A DNA stretch of 64,000 nt from DATFDN01 sp035685165 (lineage in GTDB: Bacteria; Pseudomonadota; Alphaproteobacteria; Acetobacterales; Acetobacteraceae). The stretch covers positions 62,001-126,000 of the forward strand of contig DASRBI010000009.1 in assembly GCA_035685165.1 (NCBI GenBank), read 5' to 3'. Below are positions 8,327 to 16,966 of the stretch, in pieces. A program made the position numbers and the translations under genes. The first letter of the stretch is position 1. Each line of letters starts with the position of its first letter. The notes below the pieces were generated by a model. The model was given only the letters and a program-made list of their open reading frames with translations. It had not been told where the DNA came from and searched no databases.

Positions 8327-8800
8327 ATGAGCCGTATCGGGACCACCGTTCGCCAGAAGCTGTCGGCCGAGAATCGGCGTTTCAGAACCGCTGTGCGCGA
8401 GCCCATGATCTTCGTGATCGAAGATAGTCCGATATGGGCCGAGGCGATGGAACAACTGTGTGATTACCTCGACGTGAGGCTGACCCGGATCACACCCGAT
8501 TGCGATCTGCGGGCCGCGCTGCGCGATCAGCGGCCGATGGCAGTGCTGGCCGAGATGGAGGGCGCCGCGCAGGACGGATGCTACGTGTTGCAGGTGATCG
8601 GAGCCCATGATCCAGACCTGCCGGTGATGGTCCGGACGGGGCGCGACGAGGCCATGATCGGTGCCGGGCAAGCGGTGCAGCAGATTTGGCGCCTGAGCGC
8701 GGTCCAGTTCGTGGAAGCCGTACCAACGGCGGCCGAGATGATGGATTTCCTGTGCCGGGCCGGACAGCGCGGGGGTTGCCTCGGGTTGGTGCCGTCCTAA
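8327..8800 (+). CDS. Degenerate response-regulator receiver-like protein
   Basis: A 157-residue protein. Residues 34-150 follow the beta/alpha order of a receiver domain: strand 1 IFVIEDSPIW carries the acidic pair, strand 3 AVLAEMEG has Glu or Ala where the phospho-acceptor Asp is expected, PDLPVMVRTGRDE matches strand 4 with its Thr, and strand 5 reads VQFVEAVP in place of the usual Lys-Pro. No output domain is present. It is therefore probably a phosphorylation-independent pseudo-receiver. A GGGGAGG site precedes the ATG. It converges on dnaQ with a 4-nt overlap. Partner and role are unknown. Confidence 0.65.
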   Translation: MSRIGTTVRQKLSAENRRFRTAVREPMIFVIEDSPIWAEAMEQLCDYLDVRLTRITPDCDLRAALRDQRPMAVLAEMEGAAQDGCYVLQVIGAHDPDLPVMVRTGRDEAMIGAGQAVQQIWRLSAVQFVEAVPTAAEMMDFLCRAGQRGGCLGLVPS

Positions 8801-9477
8801 GCTTCGGCGATCCAGAGCGGCTCTCGCAGGCGTCGCACCAGGGTCCGGTGCGCCTCTAGCTCGGGGGGCAAAACTTCCATCAGGCGCGGAGTTCGCGGTG
8901 CCGCCGCCGCATAGGCGATCGCGGCAGGCGCACGTTTTTCCGCCTGCAAGGTGAAGTTTCTCTGCCGTCCACCCGTCAGCTCGAGGTACACCTTGGCGAG
9001 AAGGCGGCAATCCAGCAGCGCATTGTGCGTCGTCCTGGCCGAAAGGTCGATGTTGAAACGACGGCACAATGCGTCGAGGCTGTTGGGCAAGCCCGGAAAG
9101 CGCGTCTTCGCCAGCAGAAGGGTGTCGATCATCCGTTCGGACGGTAGCGGCGTGCTACCGAGCAGGGCCAACTCGGCATTCAGGAACGCGAGGTCGAAGG
9201 CGGCGTTGTGGGCGATCAGCGGACCGTCCCCCAGGAACGCCAGCAGCTCGACAGCTATCGCCGCAAACCTGGGCTTGCCGAGCACATGCGCGCGGGTGAA
9301 GCCATGAACGCGCGTCGCCTCCTCTGGAATATCGCGCTCGGGATCGAGCAGGCGGTGATATTCGCGACCGGTCGGCACGTCATTCACCAGCTCAACCGCC
9401 GCAATCTCGATGATGCGGTGACCGAGATGCGGTTCGAGGCCCGTCGTCTCGGTATCGAGCAGGACTGCGCGGGTCAT
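8797..9477 (-). CDS. dnaQ: DNA polymerase III epsilon subunit (3'-5' proofreading exonuclease)
   Basis: A 226-residue DEDD exonuclease: ExoI LLDTETTGL (residues 6-14), ExoII LIAHNAAFDLAFL (about 87-99) and ExoIII THNALLDCRLLA (about 150), with the His characteristic of the DEDDh subclass. A C-terminal tail presumably binds the polymerase alpha subunit. It removes mismatched nucleotides during replication. It is the last gene of an aroE-coaE-dnaQ operon, overlapping coaE by 4 nt; this order is common in alphaproteobacteria. Confidence 0.95.
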   Translation of the reverse strand: MTRAVLLDTETTGLEPHLGHRIIEIAAVELVNDVPTGREYHRLLDPERDIPEEATRVHGFTRAHVLGKPRFAAIAVELLAFLGDGPLIAHNAAFDLAFLNAELALLGSTPLPSERMIDTLLLAKTRFPGLPNSLDALCRRFNIDLSARTTHNALLDCRLLAKVYLELTGGRQRNFTLQAEKRAPAAIAYAAAAPRTPRLMEVLPPELEAHRTLVRRLREPLWIAEA

Positions 9478-10061
9478 TGCCGGTAACGCCTGATGAAGCG
9501 ATGCAGCGCACCGAGCGCGTGGCGGCGCGACAGCCCCGTCTGGATCACGACATCCGCACGCCGACGCTTCTCGGCGTCAGGCGTCTGCCGCGCGATCACG
9601 GCGGCTACTTCGCGCGGCGTCATCTTCCGCCGCAGCCGCACCCGGTGCTCCTGAACTTTCGGCGGGGCCGACACCACCACCACCACGTCCACCCGCCGAT
9701 TCCCCCCGGTCTCAAAGAGCAGCGGAATGTCCAGGACGGCCAGAGAATGGCCGGCCCGCCGGGCACGTGCCAGGAACGTCCGTTCCTCCTGACGGACCAT
9801 CGGATGCAGGATCGCCTCCAGCCGCTTCAGGGCGGCGGGATCGCGGAGCACGGCGGCGCGAAGGGCGGCCCGATCGAGCACCCCGGCTGTGACCGTGCCT
9901 GGGAAGGCGCGGCCGATCGCCGGCAGCGCCCGTCCGCCCGGTCCCTGAAGCCGGTGCACCACCGCATCGGCGTCGAAGACCGGAATGCGCGCGCGGCGGA
10001 AGGCGGCTGCGACGGTCGACTTTCCCATGCCGATGCCGCCGGTCAGGCCGATGACCTTCAT
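9474..10061 (-). CDS. coaE: Dephospho-CoA kinase
   Basis: A 195-residue P-loop kinase with Walker A GLTGGIGMGKST at residues 5-16, FDADAVVHRL (about 29) as the Asp-containing CoA-binding motif, HPMVRQEE (about 87) and LDIPLLFETG (about 109). It catalyses the last step of CoA biosynthesis, phosphorylation of the 3'-hydroxyl of dephospho-CoA. The start overlaps the end of aroE by 4 nt, and its stop overlaps dnaQ, indicating translational coupling across the three genes. Confidence 0.95.
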   Translation of the reverse strand: MKVIGLTGGIGMGKSTVAAAFRRARIPVFDADAVVHRLQGPGGRALPAIGRAFPGTVTAGVLDRAALRAAVLRDPAALKRLEAILHPMVRQEERTFLARARRAGHSLAVLDIPLLFETGGNRRVDVVVVVSAPPKVQEHRVRLRRKMTPREVAAVIARQTPDAEKRRRADVVIQTGLSRRHALGALHRFIRRYRQ

Positions 10062-10897
10062 TCGGCCTCGAGATCGCGAAGGATGAAGGAACGCAGTTCG
10101 TCATCCACCTCCGGTTCGACGCCGAACCACGACGCGAATCCGGGCCGCGCCTGGTGCAGCAGCATCGCGAGGCCGTCGGCCGTCCGCAAGCCGGCGGCGC
10201 GGGCGCGGCGAAGCAGCGGGGTTTCAAGCGGAGTGTAGACAAGGTCGCAGACCGCGAGGTGCGGGCCTGCCGCGGCGAAATCGAGCTCGAGCGGCGGCTG
10301 GCCGTGCATTCCGAGACTGGTCGTATTGACGACCAGCGCGAAGTCACCGAGCGCGGCATCGCGGCTGTCCCAGGCAAGCAGGCGGGTTCCGGCAAAGTTC
10401 CGCGCAACGGCTTCGGCGCGATCGGGACTGCGATTGCAGATCGTGACGGAGGCGCCGAGGTCGCGCAGCGGTGCGACCACTGACCGCGCGGCACCGCCGG
10501 CGCCGAGGACGAGCGCCGGCCCGCACAGGGGATCGATCCTGGCTTCCTGCAACCCCGCGAGAAAGCCGAAACAGTCGGTATTGGTGCCGACAATGCGCTT
10601 TCCGCAGAACTGCAAGGTGTTAACGGCACCGATCCGCCGCGCGAGGTCATCGACGGCGTCGCAGGCGGCGAATGCGGCAACCTTGTGCGGGATCGTGACG
10701 TTCACACCGGCGAAGCCGCAGGCCCGCAAGCCGTTGAGGGCGGTGCGGAAGTCGTCCGGGTGCACGGCAATCGGCAGGTAGGCGCCATCGATCTCATAGC
10801 GGCGGAGCCAGAAACCGTGGATACGCGGAGAACGGGAGTGCGCGACGGGCCACCCGAGCACGCCCGCAAGCGTCGCCCGACCACTGAGAATCGCCAT
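10058..10897 (-). CDS. aroE: Shikimate dehydrogenase (NADP+)
   Basis: A 279-residue enzyme of aromatic amino acid synthesis that reduces 3-dehydroshikimate. The N-terminal substrate domain has PVAHSRSPRIHG and NVTIPHK (catalytic Lys near residue 70) and the active-site Asp motif TNTDCFGF. The NADP domain carries LGAGGAARS (about 130) and NRSPDRA. Length is typical. It is the promoter-proximal gene of aroE-coaE-dnaQ and is divergent from rsmB across an 83-bp gap that must hold both promoters. Confidence 0.95.
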   Translation of the reverse strand: MAILSGRATLAGVLGWPVAHSRSPRIHGFWLRRYEIDGAYLPIAVHPDDFRTALNGLRACGFAGVNVTIPHKVAAFAACDAVDDLARRIGAVNTLQFCGKRIVGTNTDCFGFLAGLQEARIDPLCGPALVLGAGGAARSVVAPLRDLGASVTICNRSPDRAEAVARNFAGTRLLAWDSRDAALGDFALVVNTTSLGMHGQPPLELDFAAAGPHLAVCDLVYTPLETPLLRRARAAGLRTADGLAMLLHQARPGFASWFGVEPEVDDELRSFILRDLEAE

Positions 10898-10980
10898 ACG
10901 TCACCATTCCCGGAAACGGCGCGCCCTGCAACCTGCCCGGGCGGCTTGGCATCGGTGCGCGCCTACCGCATCTGCGGCGC

Positions 10981-12213
10981 ATGGATCCGACCCGAAGCGC
11001 CGCCCTGGAACTTGTGACTGCCGTACTGGAACGGCGACGCGGGCTGGAGGAGAGCCTGGAGGCCCTCCCGGCAATGGACCCGCGCGACCGTGCCGCGGCC
11101 CACCGGATCGCAGCCACGCTGCTGCGGCGCCTGGGCAGCCTGGATGCGGTTCTGGATCCGCTGCTGCGAAAGGCGCCGCCGGAGCCGGTGCGCCACATAT
11201 TGCGGCTCGGTGCTGCCGGGCTGCTGTTGCTCGACACCCCGGCACACGCGGCGGTGGGCACCGCCGTCGAACTGGCACGGGTCCGGGGCTTCGCGCCCTT
11301 TGCCGCGCTGGTCAATGCCGTGCTTCGCAAGCTTGCCGCCCAAGGGCCATCAATGCTTGCGGAGCTCGATTGCCCGCGGCTCGACACCCCGGCCTGGCTC
11401 TGGAAAAGCTGGGGTGCCAACGCGCGCGCCATTGCCACCGCCCATCAGGCGCAGCCGCCGGTCGATCTGACCAAGCACCGCCCCTGCCCGCAGTTGGGCG
11501 GGATCGAGCTGCCGAACGGCTCGATCCGCGTCCCGGCCGGCACACGGATCATGGAGCTTCCGGGGTTCGCGGAAGGTGCGTTCTGGGTGCAGGACGCGGC
11601 GGCGACATTTCCGGTCGCGCTGCTCGCGCCGCGCCCGGGCGAAAGGATCGCCGACCTCTGTGCCGCACCGGGCGGGAAGACCGCGCAGCTCGCGGCGGCG
11701 GGGGCGAGGGTGACGGCAGTGGAGCGCGACGCTACGCGGGCCGAGCGGTTACGCGCGAACTTGGCGCGGCTGCGGCTTCGGGCCGAGATACAGGTTGCGG
11801 ACGCGGCCGAGTGGGAAGCATCGGAGCCGTTCGATGCCGTGCTGCTTGATGCGCCGTGCAGTGCGACGGGGACAATCCGCCGCCATCCGGATGTGCTCCG
11901 GCTCAAGCGGCCGCGCGACGTCTCGGCGATGACACAGATCCAGGATCGGTTGCTCGCGCGCAGCGCGCGCTTGGTGCGATCGGGCGGACGGCTGGTTTAT
12001 GCGGTGTGTTCCTTGCAGCCCGAAGAGGGCGAGCCACGTGTCGCCGCCCTGCTGAGGCACGGGGGCTGGCGCCTTGCTCCGTTTGCGCCAGATGAGCTGC
12101 GTAGTTGCCAGCAAGCGATCACTAGGGACGGTTTCCTACGAACACACCCGGGGCTTTGGCCCGAGCTCGGCGGCATGGACGGGTTCTTCGCCGCGCGCCT
12201 GATCAGGCTATGA
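10981..12213 (+). CDS. rsmB: 16S rRNA m5C967 methyltransferase
   Basis: A 410-residue RsmB/Sun-type enzyme. The first about 130 residues form the NusB-like RNA-binding domain; the rest is a Rossmann methyltransferase with the SAM motif DLCAAPGGKTAQLA (about 225), DAPCSATG (about 288, first catalytic Cys) and YAVCSLQPEEGE (about 340, second Cys). It methylates C967 of 16S rRNA in the decoding region. Divergent from aroE; its end overlaps the end of the convergent helicase gene by 11 nt. Confidence 0.92.
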   Translation: MDPTRSAALELVTAVLERRRGLEESLEALPAMDPRDRAAAHRIAATLLRRLGSLDAVLDPLLRKAPPEPVRHILRLGAAGLLLLDTPAHAAVGTAVELARVRGFAPFAALVNAVLRKLAAQGPSMLAELDCPRLDTPAWLWKSWGANARAIATAHQAQPPVDLTKHRPCPQLGGIELPNGSIRVPAGTRIMELPGFAEGAFWVQDAAATFPVALLAPRPGERIADLCAAPGGKTAQLAAAGARVTAVERDATRAERLRANLARLRLRAEIQVADAAEWEASEPFDAVLLDAPCSATGTIRRHPDVLRLKRPRDVSAMTQIQDRLLARSARLVRSGGRLVYAVCSLQPEEGEPRVAALLRHGGWRLAPFAPDELRSCQQAITRDGFLRTHPGLWPELGGMDGFFAARLIRL

Positions 12214-14395
12214 CGAGCTCGACGAACCGATCGAGCACGCGTTTCTCGCCGGCCTTGTCGAACGTGATGTCGAGCCGGTCATCATCCGCCGCCCGCACCG
12301 TGCCGTAGCCGAATTTTTGGTGGAATACCCGGGCGCCGACCGGAACAGGCTTCTCGCGCGCGGGACGGGCCGGACGTTCCCAGACATCGACCGTCTTGCC
12401 GCGGGAAGCGAGCAGCGGGAATTGCGCGGGAAACATCGCCGGCCCGCCGACCCGGGCCTCGCGCGCGAGCGCCACCGAGCCGACCAGCTCGATCTCCGCG
12501 GCGGGCAGCTCCTCGATAAAGCGGCTCGGCAGATTGGATTGCCAACTGCTGTAGATCCGACGGTTGGCGCTGTAGCTGACGACCACCCGACGGCGGGCGC
12601 GCGTGAGCCCCACATAAGCGAGGCGGCGCTCCTCCTCCAGCCCCTTGTTCCCTGATTCATCGAGCGCCCGCTGGTTGGGAAACAGCCCTTCCTCCCAGCC
12701 GGGCAAGAACACCGTGTCGAACTCCAGCCCCTTCGCCGCGTGCAGGGTCATCAGCGAAACGCGGTCGGCGTCGCCCGCTTCGTCGTTCTCCATGACAAGC
12801 GCCACGTGATCGAGGAAGCCGGTCATGGTCTCGAACTCGCCGAGGGCGCGAAGCAGCTCCTTGAGGTTCTCGAGCCGGCCGGGCGCGTCCGGCGCCTTGT
12901 CGTTCTGCCACATCGCGACATATCCGCTTTCATCGAGGATCGCCGCCGCGCCGACAACATGGCCTTCACTCTCCAGCAGCGCGCGCCATTGGGCGAGGCC
13001 GCGCAGAAGGCGCGCGGCCTCCTGGCGCGCGCGGCCTTTCAGCCGCCCGTCGGCGATCAGCGCAGCCGCAGCCTCGGCAAGCGGGACCGCGCGCGTGCGC
13101 GCTTCGTCGTGCAGCGCGCGCAAAGCCACTTCGCCCAGGCCGCGCTTCGGCACGTTGATAATCCGCTCGAAGGCAAGATCGTCCGCGGGCTGCACGACGG
13201 CGCGGAAATAGGCGAGCGCATCGCGGATTTCCTGGCGCTCGTAAAAGCGGAGCCCGCCGACCACGCGGTAAGGGATGCCGATATTGATGAGTCGTTCCTC
13301 GAAGGCGCGGGTCTGAAACCCGGCGCGCACGAGCACGGCCATCTCGGCGAGCGGATGACCCTCAGCCCGTAAGCGCTCGATCTGCCCGGCAACGACGCGC
13401 GCCTCCTCGTCGGAGTCCCAGGTGGCGATGACCTGCACCTTCTCGCTGCTCGCGTGCGCGGCGCCGGCGCGCAGCGTCTTGCCGAGGCGTCCCTGGTTGT
13501 GGGCGATCAGCCCGGACGCCGCAGCGAGGATCGCGGGGGTGGAGCGGTAATTCGCCTCCAGGCGGATGACCGTCGCGCCAGGGAAATCGCGTTCGAAGCG
13601 CAGGATGTTTTCCACCTCCGCGCCGCGCCAGGAATAAATGGACTGGTCATCGTCCCCGACGCAGCAGATGTTGCGGTGCCTTTGCGCCAGCAGCCGGAGC
13701 CAGAGATACTGAATGACGTTGGTGTCCTGGTATTCGTCGACGAGGATGTATCGGAAGGTCCGTTGGTACTGTTCCAGCACATCGGGCCGGGCTCGCAGGA
13801 TCTCGGTCGTGTGCAGCAGCAGATCGCCGAAATCGGCGGCATTGAGTGTACGGAGACGTTCCTGATAGGCGCCATAAAGCGTCTGGGCGCGCCCGGCAGC
13901 GAGGTCTGCCGCATCGGCCGCGGTGATCGACTGCGGGGTCAGCCCGCGATCTTTCCACCGCTGGATGGCCGCGGTGAGTATCTGCGGTTGCCAGCGGCGC
14001 GTATCGACGCGCTCGGCCTCTAGCAACTGCTTGATGAGCCGAACTTGATCGTCCGTGTCGATGATGGTGAACTGGGAAGTCAGGCCGACATGGTCCGCGT
14101 GCCGCCGGAGGATGCGTGCTCCGAGCGAATGGAACGTGCCGAGCCACAGTCCTTCCACCGGACGGCCGAGGATCGCGGCCACCCGCTCGCGCATCTCACG
14201 CGCGGCCTTGTTGGTGAAGGTGACGCCGAGCACCTGTCCGGGCGCGGCCTGGCCTGTCATCAAGATGTGCGCGAAGCGGGCGGTCAAAACGCGCGTCTTG
14301 CCGGTGCCGGCGCCGGCCAGGACGAGCAACGGCCCGTCCAGCGTCTCGACCGCCCGCCGCTGCTCCGGATTGAGCCTCGCGAGATAGTCTTGCAT
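12203..14395 (-). CDS. uvrD: UvrD/PcrA-type superfamily 1 DNA helicase
   Basis: A 730-residue ATP-dependent 3'-5' helicase. Motif Q/I is LNPEQRRAVET...VLAGAGTGKT (residues 8-33), motif II DEYQDTN, motif III DDDQSIYSWRGA, motif V TLHAAKGLEFD and motif VI YVGLTRARRR. The final about 45 residues (GARVFHQKFGYGTV) form the Tudor-like domain that in PcrA/UvrD contacts RNA polymerase. Likely roles are repair and clearing of transcription-replication conflicts. The choice between the names uvrD and pcrA is conventional. Confidence 0.92.
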   Translation of the reverse strand: MQDYLARLNPEQRRAVETLDGPLLVLAGAGTGKTRVLTARFAHILMTGQAAPGQVLGVTFTNKAAREMRERVAAILGRPVEGLWLGTFHSLGARILRRHADHVGLTSQFTIIDTDDQVRLIKQLLEAERVDTRRWQPQILTAAIQRWKDRGLTPQSITAADAADLAAGRAQTLYGAYQERLRTLNAADFGDLLLHTTEILRARPDVLEQYQRTFRYILVDEYQDTNVIQYLWLRLLAQRHRNICCVGDDDQSIYSWRGAEVENILRFERDFPGATVIRLEANYRSTPAILAAASGLIAHNQGRLGKTLRAGAAHASSEKVQVIATWDSDEEARVVAGQIERLRAEGHPLAEMAVLVRAGFQTRAFEERLINIGIPYRVVGGLRFYERQEIRDALAYFRAVVQPADDLAFERIINVPKRGLGEVALRALHDEARTRAVPLAEAAAALIADGRLKGRARQEAARLLRGLAQWRALLESEGHVVGAAAILDESGYVAMWQNDKAPDAPGRLENLKELLRALGEFETMTGFLDHVALVMENDEAGDADRVSLMTLHAAKGLEFDTVFLPGWEEGLFPNQRALDESGNKGLEEERRLAYVGLTRARRRVVVSYSANRRIYSSWQSNLPSRFIEELPAAEIELVGSVALAREARVGGPAMFPAQFPLLASRGKTVDVWERPARPAREKPVPVGARVFHQKFGYGTVRAADDDRLDITFDKAGEKRVLDRFVELVIA

Positions 14396-14406
14396 CGACG
14401 AAGCGG

Positions 14407-15390
14407 CTAATCCGCGGCCGGCTGGGGCCGTACACCAAGGATATGGGCGATCGCGTGCGTGAGTTCAGGCCGATTCAACGTGTAGATGTGGAACTCGTCG
14501 ATGCCGTTCGCCTGCAGCAGCCGGACCTGATCGGTCACGACGATCGCCGCGATCATCCGGCGCAGTTCCGGATCTTCATCGGTGCCCTCGAACATGGCCG
14601 CAAGCCAGTCCGGAATCGCGGTACCGCACATCGCCGCCATCCGCCTGGCCTGCGCGAAATTCGTGACCGGCAGGATGCCCGGAACCACGGGCGCCGTGAT
14701 GCCGGCAGCGAGGCAGCGGTCAAGGAACCGAAGATAGACCGTGGCGTCGAAAAAGAACTGGGTGATGGCCCGGCTGGCGCCCGCATCGAGCTTGCGTTTC
14801 AGATTGTCGAGATCGGCAGCCTGGCCGAGCGCCTGCGGATGGATCTCCGGGTAGGCGGCGACCGAAATCTCGAAGTCCGCCACCCGCCTGAGCCCTGCGA
14901 CCAGGTCGGCGGCGAAGGCATAGCCCTGGGGATGTGGCGCATAGGTTGTCTCGGGCGGCGGATCGCCTCGGAGTGCGACGATGTGGCGCACCCCGGCCTC
15001 CCAGTATTGCCGGGCGACCTCGTCCACCTCGCTCCGGCTCGCGCCGACACACGTAAGGTGCGCCGCCGGCGTTAGGCGGGTCTCCTTCAGCAGCCGAACC
15101 AACGTCGCGTGCGTCCGGGCACGCGTGCTGCCGCCCGCGCCATAAGTGACCGAGACGAAGCGCGGCTGCAGCGGCTCGAGCTTCTCAACGCAGGACCAAA
15201 GCTGCTGCTCAAGGGCTTCGGTACGCGGTGGGAAGAACTCGAACGAGAGCTTGGGCGGGCCGAACTCGCCCGCCCTGAATGGCAAGCCGGCAATCCGCGG
15301 CGAGGCAAGCCAGCGCGCGAGCGTCGAGGCGCCGGACGGATCGGCTGGGGGGTGGATCATAGGGTATTTGCCCGCCCTCCTCGCGGGCAC
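14407..15390 (-). CDS. metF: 5,10-methylenetetrahydrofolate reductase
   Basis: A 327-residue FAD-dependent TIM-barrel enzyme that makes 5-methyl-THF for methionine synthesis. Diagnostic segments are LSFEFFPPRTEALEQQLW (about 48-66, with the proton-donor Glu), FVSVTYGAGGST (about 78), HLTCVG, HIVALRGDPP (about 140) and ASRAITQFFFD (about 213). An internal ATG ten codons in (15360) is an alternative start; the first residues are not conserved. It sits 11 nt upstream of the helicase gene, so the two are probably co-transcribed. Confidence 0.93.
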   Translation of the reverse strand: MPARRAGKYPMIHPPADPSGASTLARWLASPRIAGLPFRAGEFGPPKLSFEFFPPRTEALEQQLWSCVEKLEPLQPRFVSVTYGAGGSTRARTHATLVRLLKETRLTPAAHLTCVGASRSEVDEVARQYWEAGVRHIVALRGDPPPETTYAPHPQGYAFAADLVAGLRRVADFEISVAAYPEIHPQALGQAADLDNLKRKLDAGASRAITQFFFDATVYLRFLDRCLAAGITAPVVPGILPVTNFAQARRMAAMCGTAIPDWLAAMFEGTDEDPELRRMIAAIVVTDQVRLLQANGIDEFHIYTLNRPELTHAIAHILGVRPQPAAD

Positions 15391-15533
15391 GCAAGGCGAA
15401 AGCGTGAAGGCGCGCCGATTGCGGCGCCCCCCGGGCGTGCTAAATGGCCTTCGAAGCTTGGTCCCGTCGTCGCCTTGCCGCCCGCGCGCCGGCGCGTGCC
15501 GGGCTGTAAACGGTTCGCTCTCGGAGGCAGGCG

Positions 15534-16337
15534 ATGTCGCGCTTGTTCGCTGGACTGGTTCTGATGGGCGTGCTCGCGCTCGCGGGCGTTCTCGGCGGCT
15601 GTGCCTCCGGTTCGCCGGGCAGCGATCAGGCGCAGGCCGGAGCGGCCGGCGAGGGTGATCCGTGGGAGCCGTTCAACCGGACGATGTATAAGGTGAACAC
15701 CGAACTCGACCGCTACACGCTGCGCCCCGCGGCCGAGGCCTATAGTCGTGTCGTTCCCGATCCGGTCCGCACCGGGATACACAACATCCTGACAAATCTC
15801 GCCTACCCGGTTCAGCTTGCGAACGACATGCTGGAGGGCAAGCCCCGGCGCGCCGGCGATACGCTGGTGCGTTTCGTGGTCAATTCGACGGTTGGCGTGC
15901 TCGGTGCGGTCGATGTCGCCCAGCATCTCGGCTATCCGGACCATTCGAGCGACTTCGGCCTCACGCTCGCACTCTGGGGTGTGAGCGGTTCACCCTATCT
16001 GTTTCTTCCGGTGCTCGGGCCCGGCAACCCGCGCGACTCCTTCGGCCGGATCGTCGATATCGCAGGTGATCCGTTCGGGTATATCGGTCAGGGAACCGGG
16101 GTGGTGGTAGCGCGCTGGACACGGCTCGGCGTCAACCTGATTGATCAGCGTGCCCAGTATCTCGGGGTGTTTTCGCAGATACGGCGCACCGCGCTCGACC
16201 CGTATGCGACATTCCGCAGTCTCTATCGCCAGCACCGAAGCGCCGAGATAGAAAGCGTGCGGGCCGATCACGCCCGAACCGTCCCGGCCTGGTTCCCCGT
16301 GTCGGCAGAGCCAAGTGACCACAGCTCCAGCAACTGA
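15534..16337 (+). CDS. mlaA: MlaA (VacJ) outer-membrane lipoprotein of phospholipid transport
   Basis: A 267-residue lipoprotein. The signal peptide ends in the lipobox LGGC with Cys23 as the lipidation site. The VacJ domain begins DPWEPFNRTMYKVN (about 42) and includes YPVQLANDMLEGK, RFVVNSTVGVLGAVDVAQHLG and SPYLFLPVLGPGNPRDSFG, all typical of MlaA. The protein forms a channel in the outer membrane that removes mislocalised phospholipids to MlaC. An ATG with a GGAGGC site is used. First gene of mlaA-mlaC-ABC exporter. Confidence 0.93.
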   Translation: MSRLFAGLVLMGVLALAGVLGGCASGSPGSDQAQAGAAGEGDPWEPFNRTMYKVNTELDRYTLRPAAEAYSRVVPDPVRTGIHNILTNLAYPVQLANDMLEGKPRRAGDTLVRFVVNSTVGVLGAVDVAQHLGYPDHSSDFGLTLALWGVSGSPYLFLPVLGPGNPRDSFGRIVDIAGDPFGYIGQGTGVVVARWTRLGVNLIDQRAQYLGVFSQIRRTALDPYATFRSLYRQHRSAEIESVRADHARTVPAWFPVSAEPSDHSSSN

Positions 16338-16352
16338 CGGAAAGAGCGGCAA

Positions 16353-16958
16353 ATGGCCTTGCGTAGAAGCGTTCTTGCGATCATCGCCCTTGGGCTCGCG
16401 CTGGCGCCGGCCGCCGGATTTGCTCAGGGCTCGGGCGAATCGGCCGCAGGCTTCATTCAGCGCATGGGCCAACAGCTTGTCTCGATCATCGACGGGCACG
16501 GCAGCACGGCGGAGAAACAGGCGGCACTCGAGCGGATCGTCGATTCGGACGTCGATGTCAGTGGCATCGCCCGGTTCTGCCTCGGCCGCTATTGGCGGGT
16601 CGCGACGCCCGCACAGCAGCAGCAATACGAAACTTTGTTCCGCAAGGTGCTGATGATCAGCATCGACGGCAAGCTCGGCGACTACCAGGGCGTCCGCTTC
16701 ACCGTCGGCCGCACCGTCCCGCGTGCCGAAGGTCAGGTGGTAGCGACCACGATCACCGCGCCGAACAAGCCCCCGACAGAGATCGACTGGGTGGTGCGGA
16801 ATATCGATGGCAGCTGGAAGATCGTCGACGTGATCGCGGAGGGCACCTCGCTGCGGCTGACCCAGAGGGATGACTACGATTCCTTCATCGCTGGCCATGG
16901 ACAAAGCGTGCAGGCGCTAATCGACGCGCTCCGGCGGCAGGTGTCACAAAACGCCTGA
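16353..16958 (+). CDS. mlaC: MlaC/Ttg2D-type periplasmic phospholipid-binding protein
   Basis: A 201-residue protein with a Sec signal peptide (residues 1-24, ending AAGFAQG). Diagnostic features are VDVSGIARFCLGRYWR, PAQQQQYETLFRKVL and WKIVDVIAEGTSLRLTQRDDY near the C-terminus. MlaC shuttles phospholipid between MlaA and the inner membrane. The HpnM proteins of hopanoid clusters belong to the same superfamily, but adjacency to mlaA (15-nt gap) favours the Mla role. The start has a weak ribosome site. Confidence 0.9.
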   Translation: MALRRSVLAIIALGLALAPAAGFAQGSGESAAGFIQRMGQQLVSIIDGHGSTAEKQAALERIVDSDVDVSGIARFCLGRYWRVATPAQQQQYETLFRKVLMISIDGKLGDYQGVRFTVGRTVPRAEGQVVATTITAPNKPPTEIDWVVRNIDGSWKIVDVIAEGTSLRLTQRDDYDSFIAGHGQSVQALIDALRRQVSQNA

Positions 16959-16966
16959 TCCCGAAC

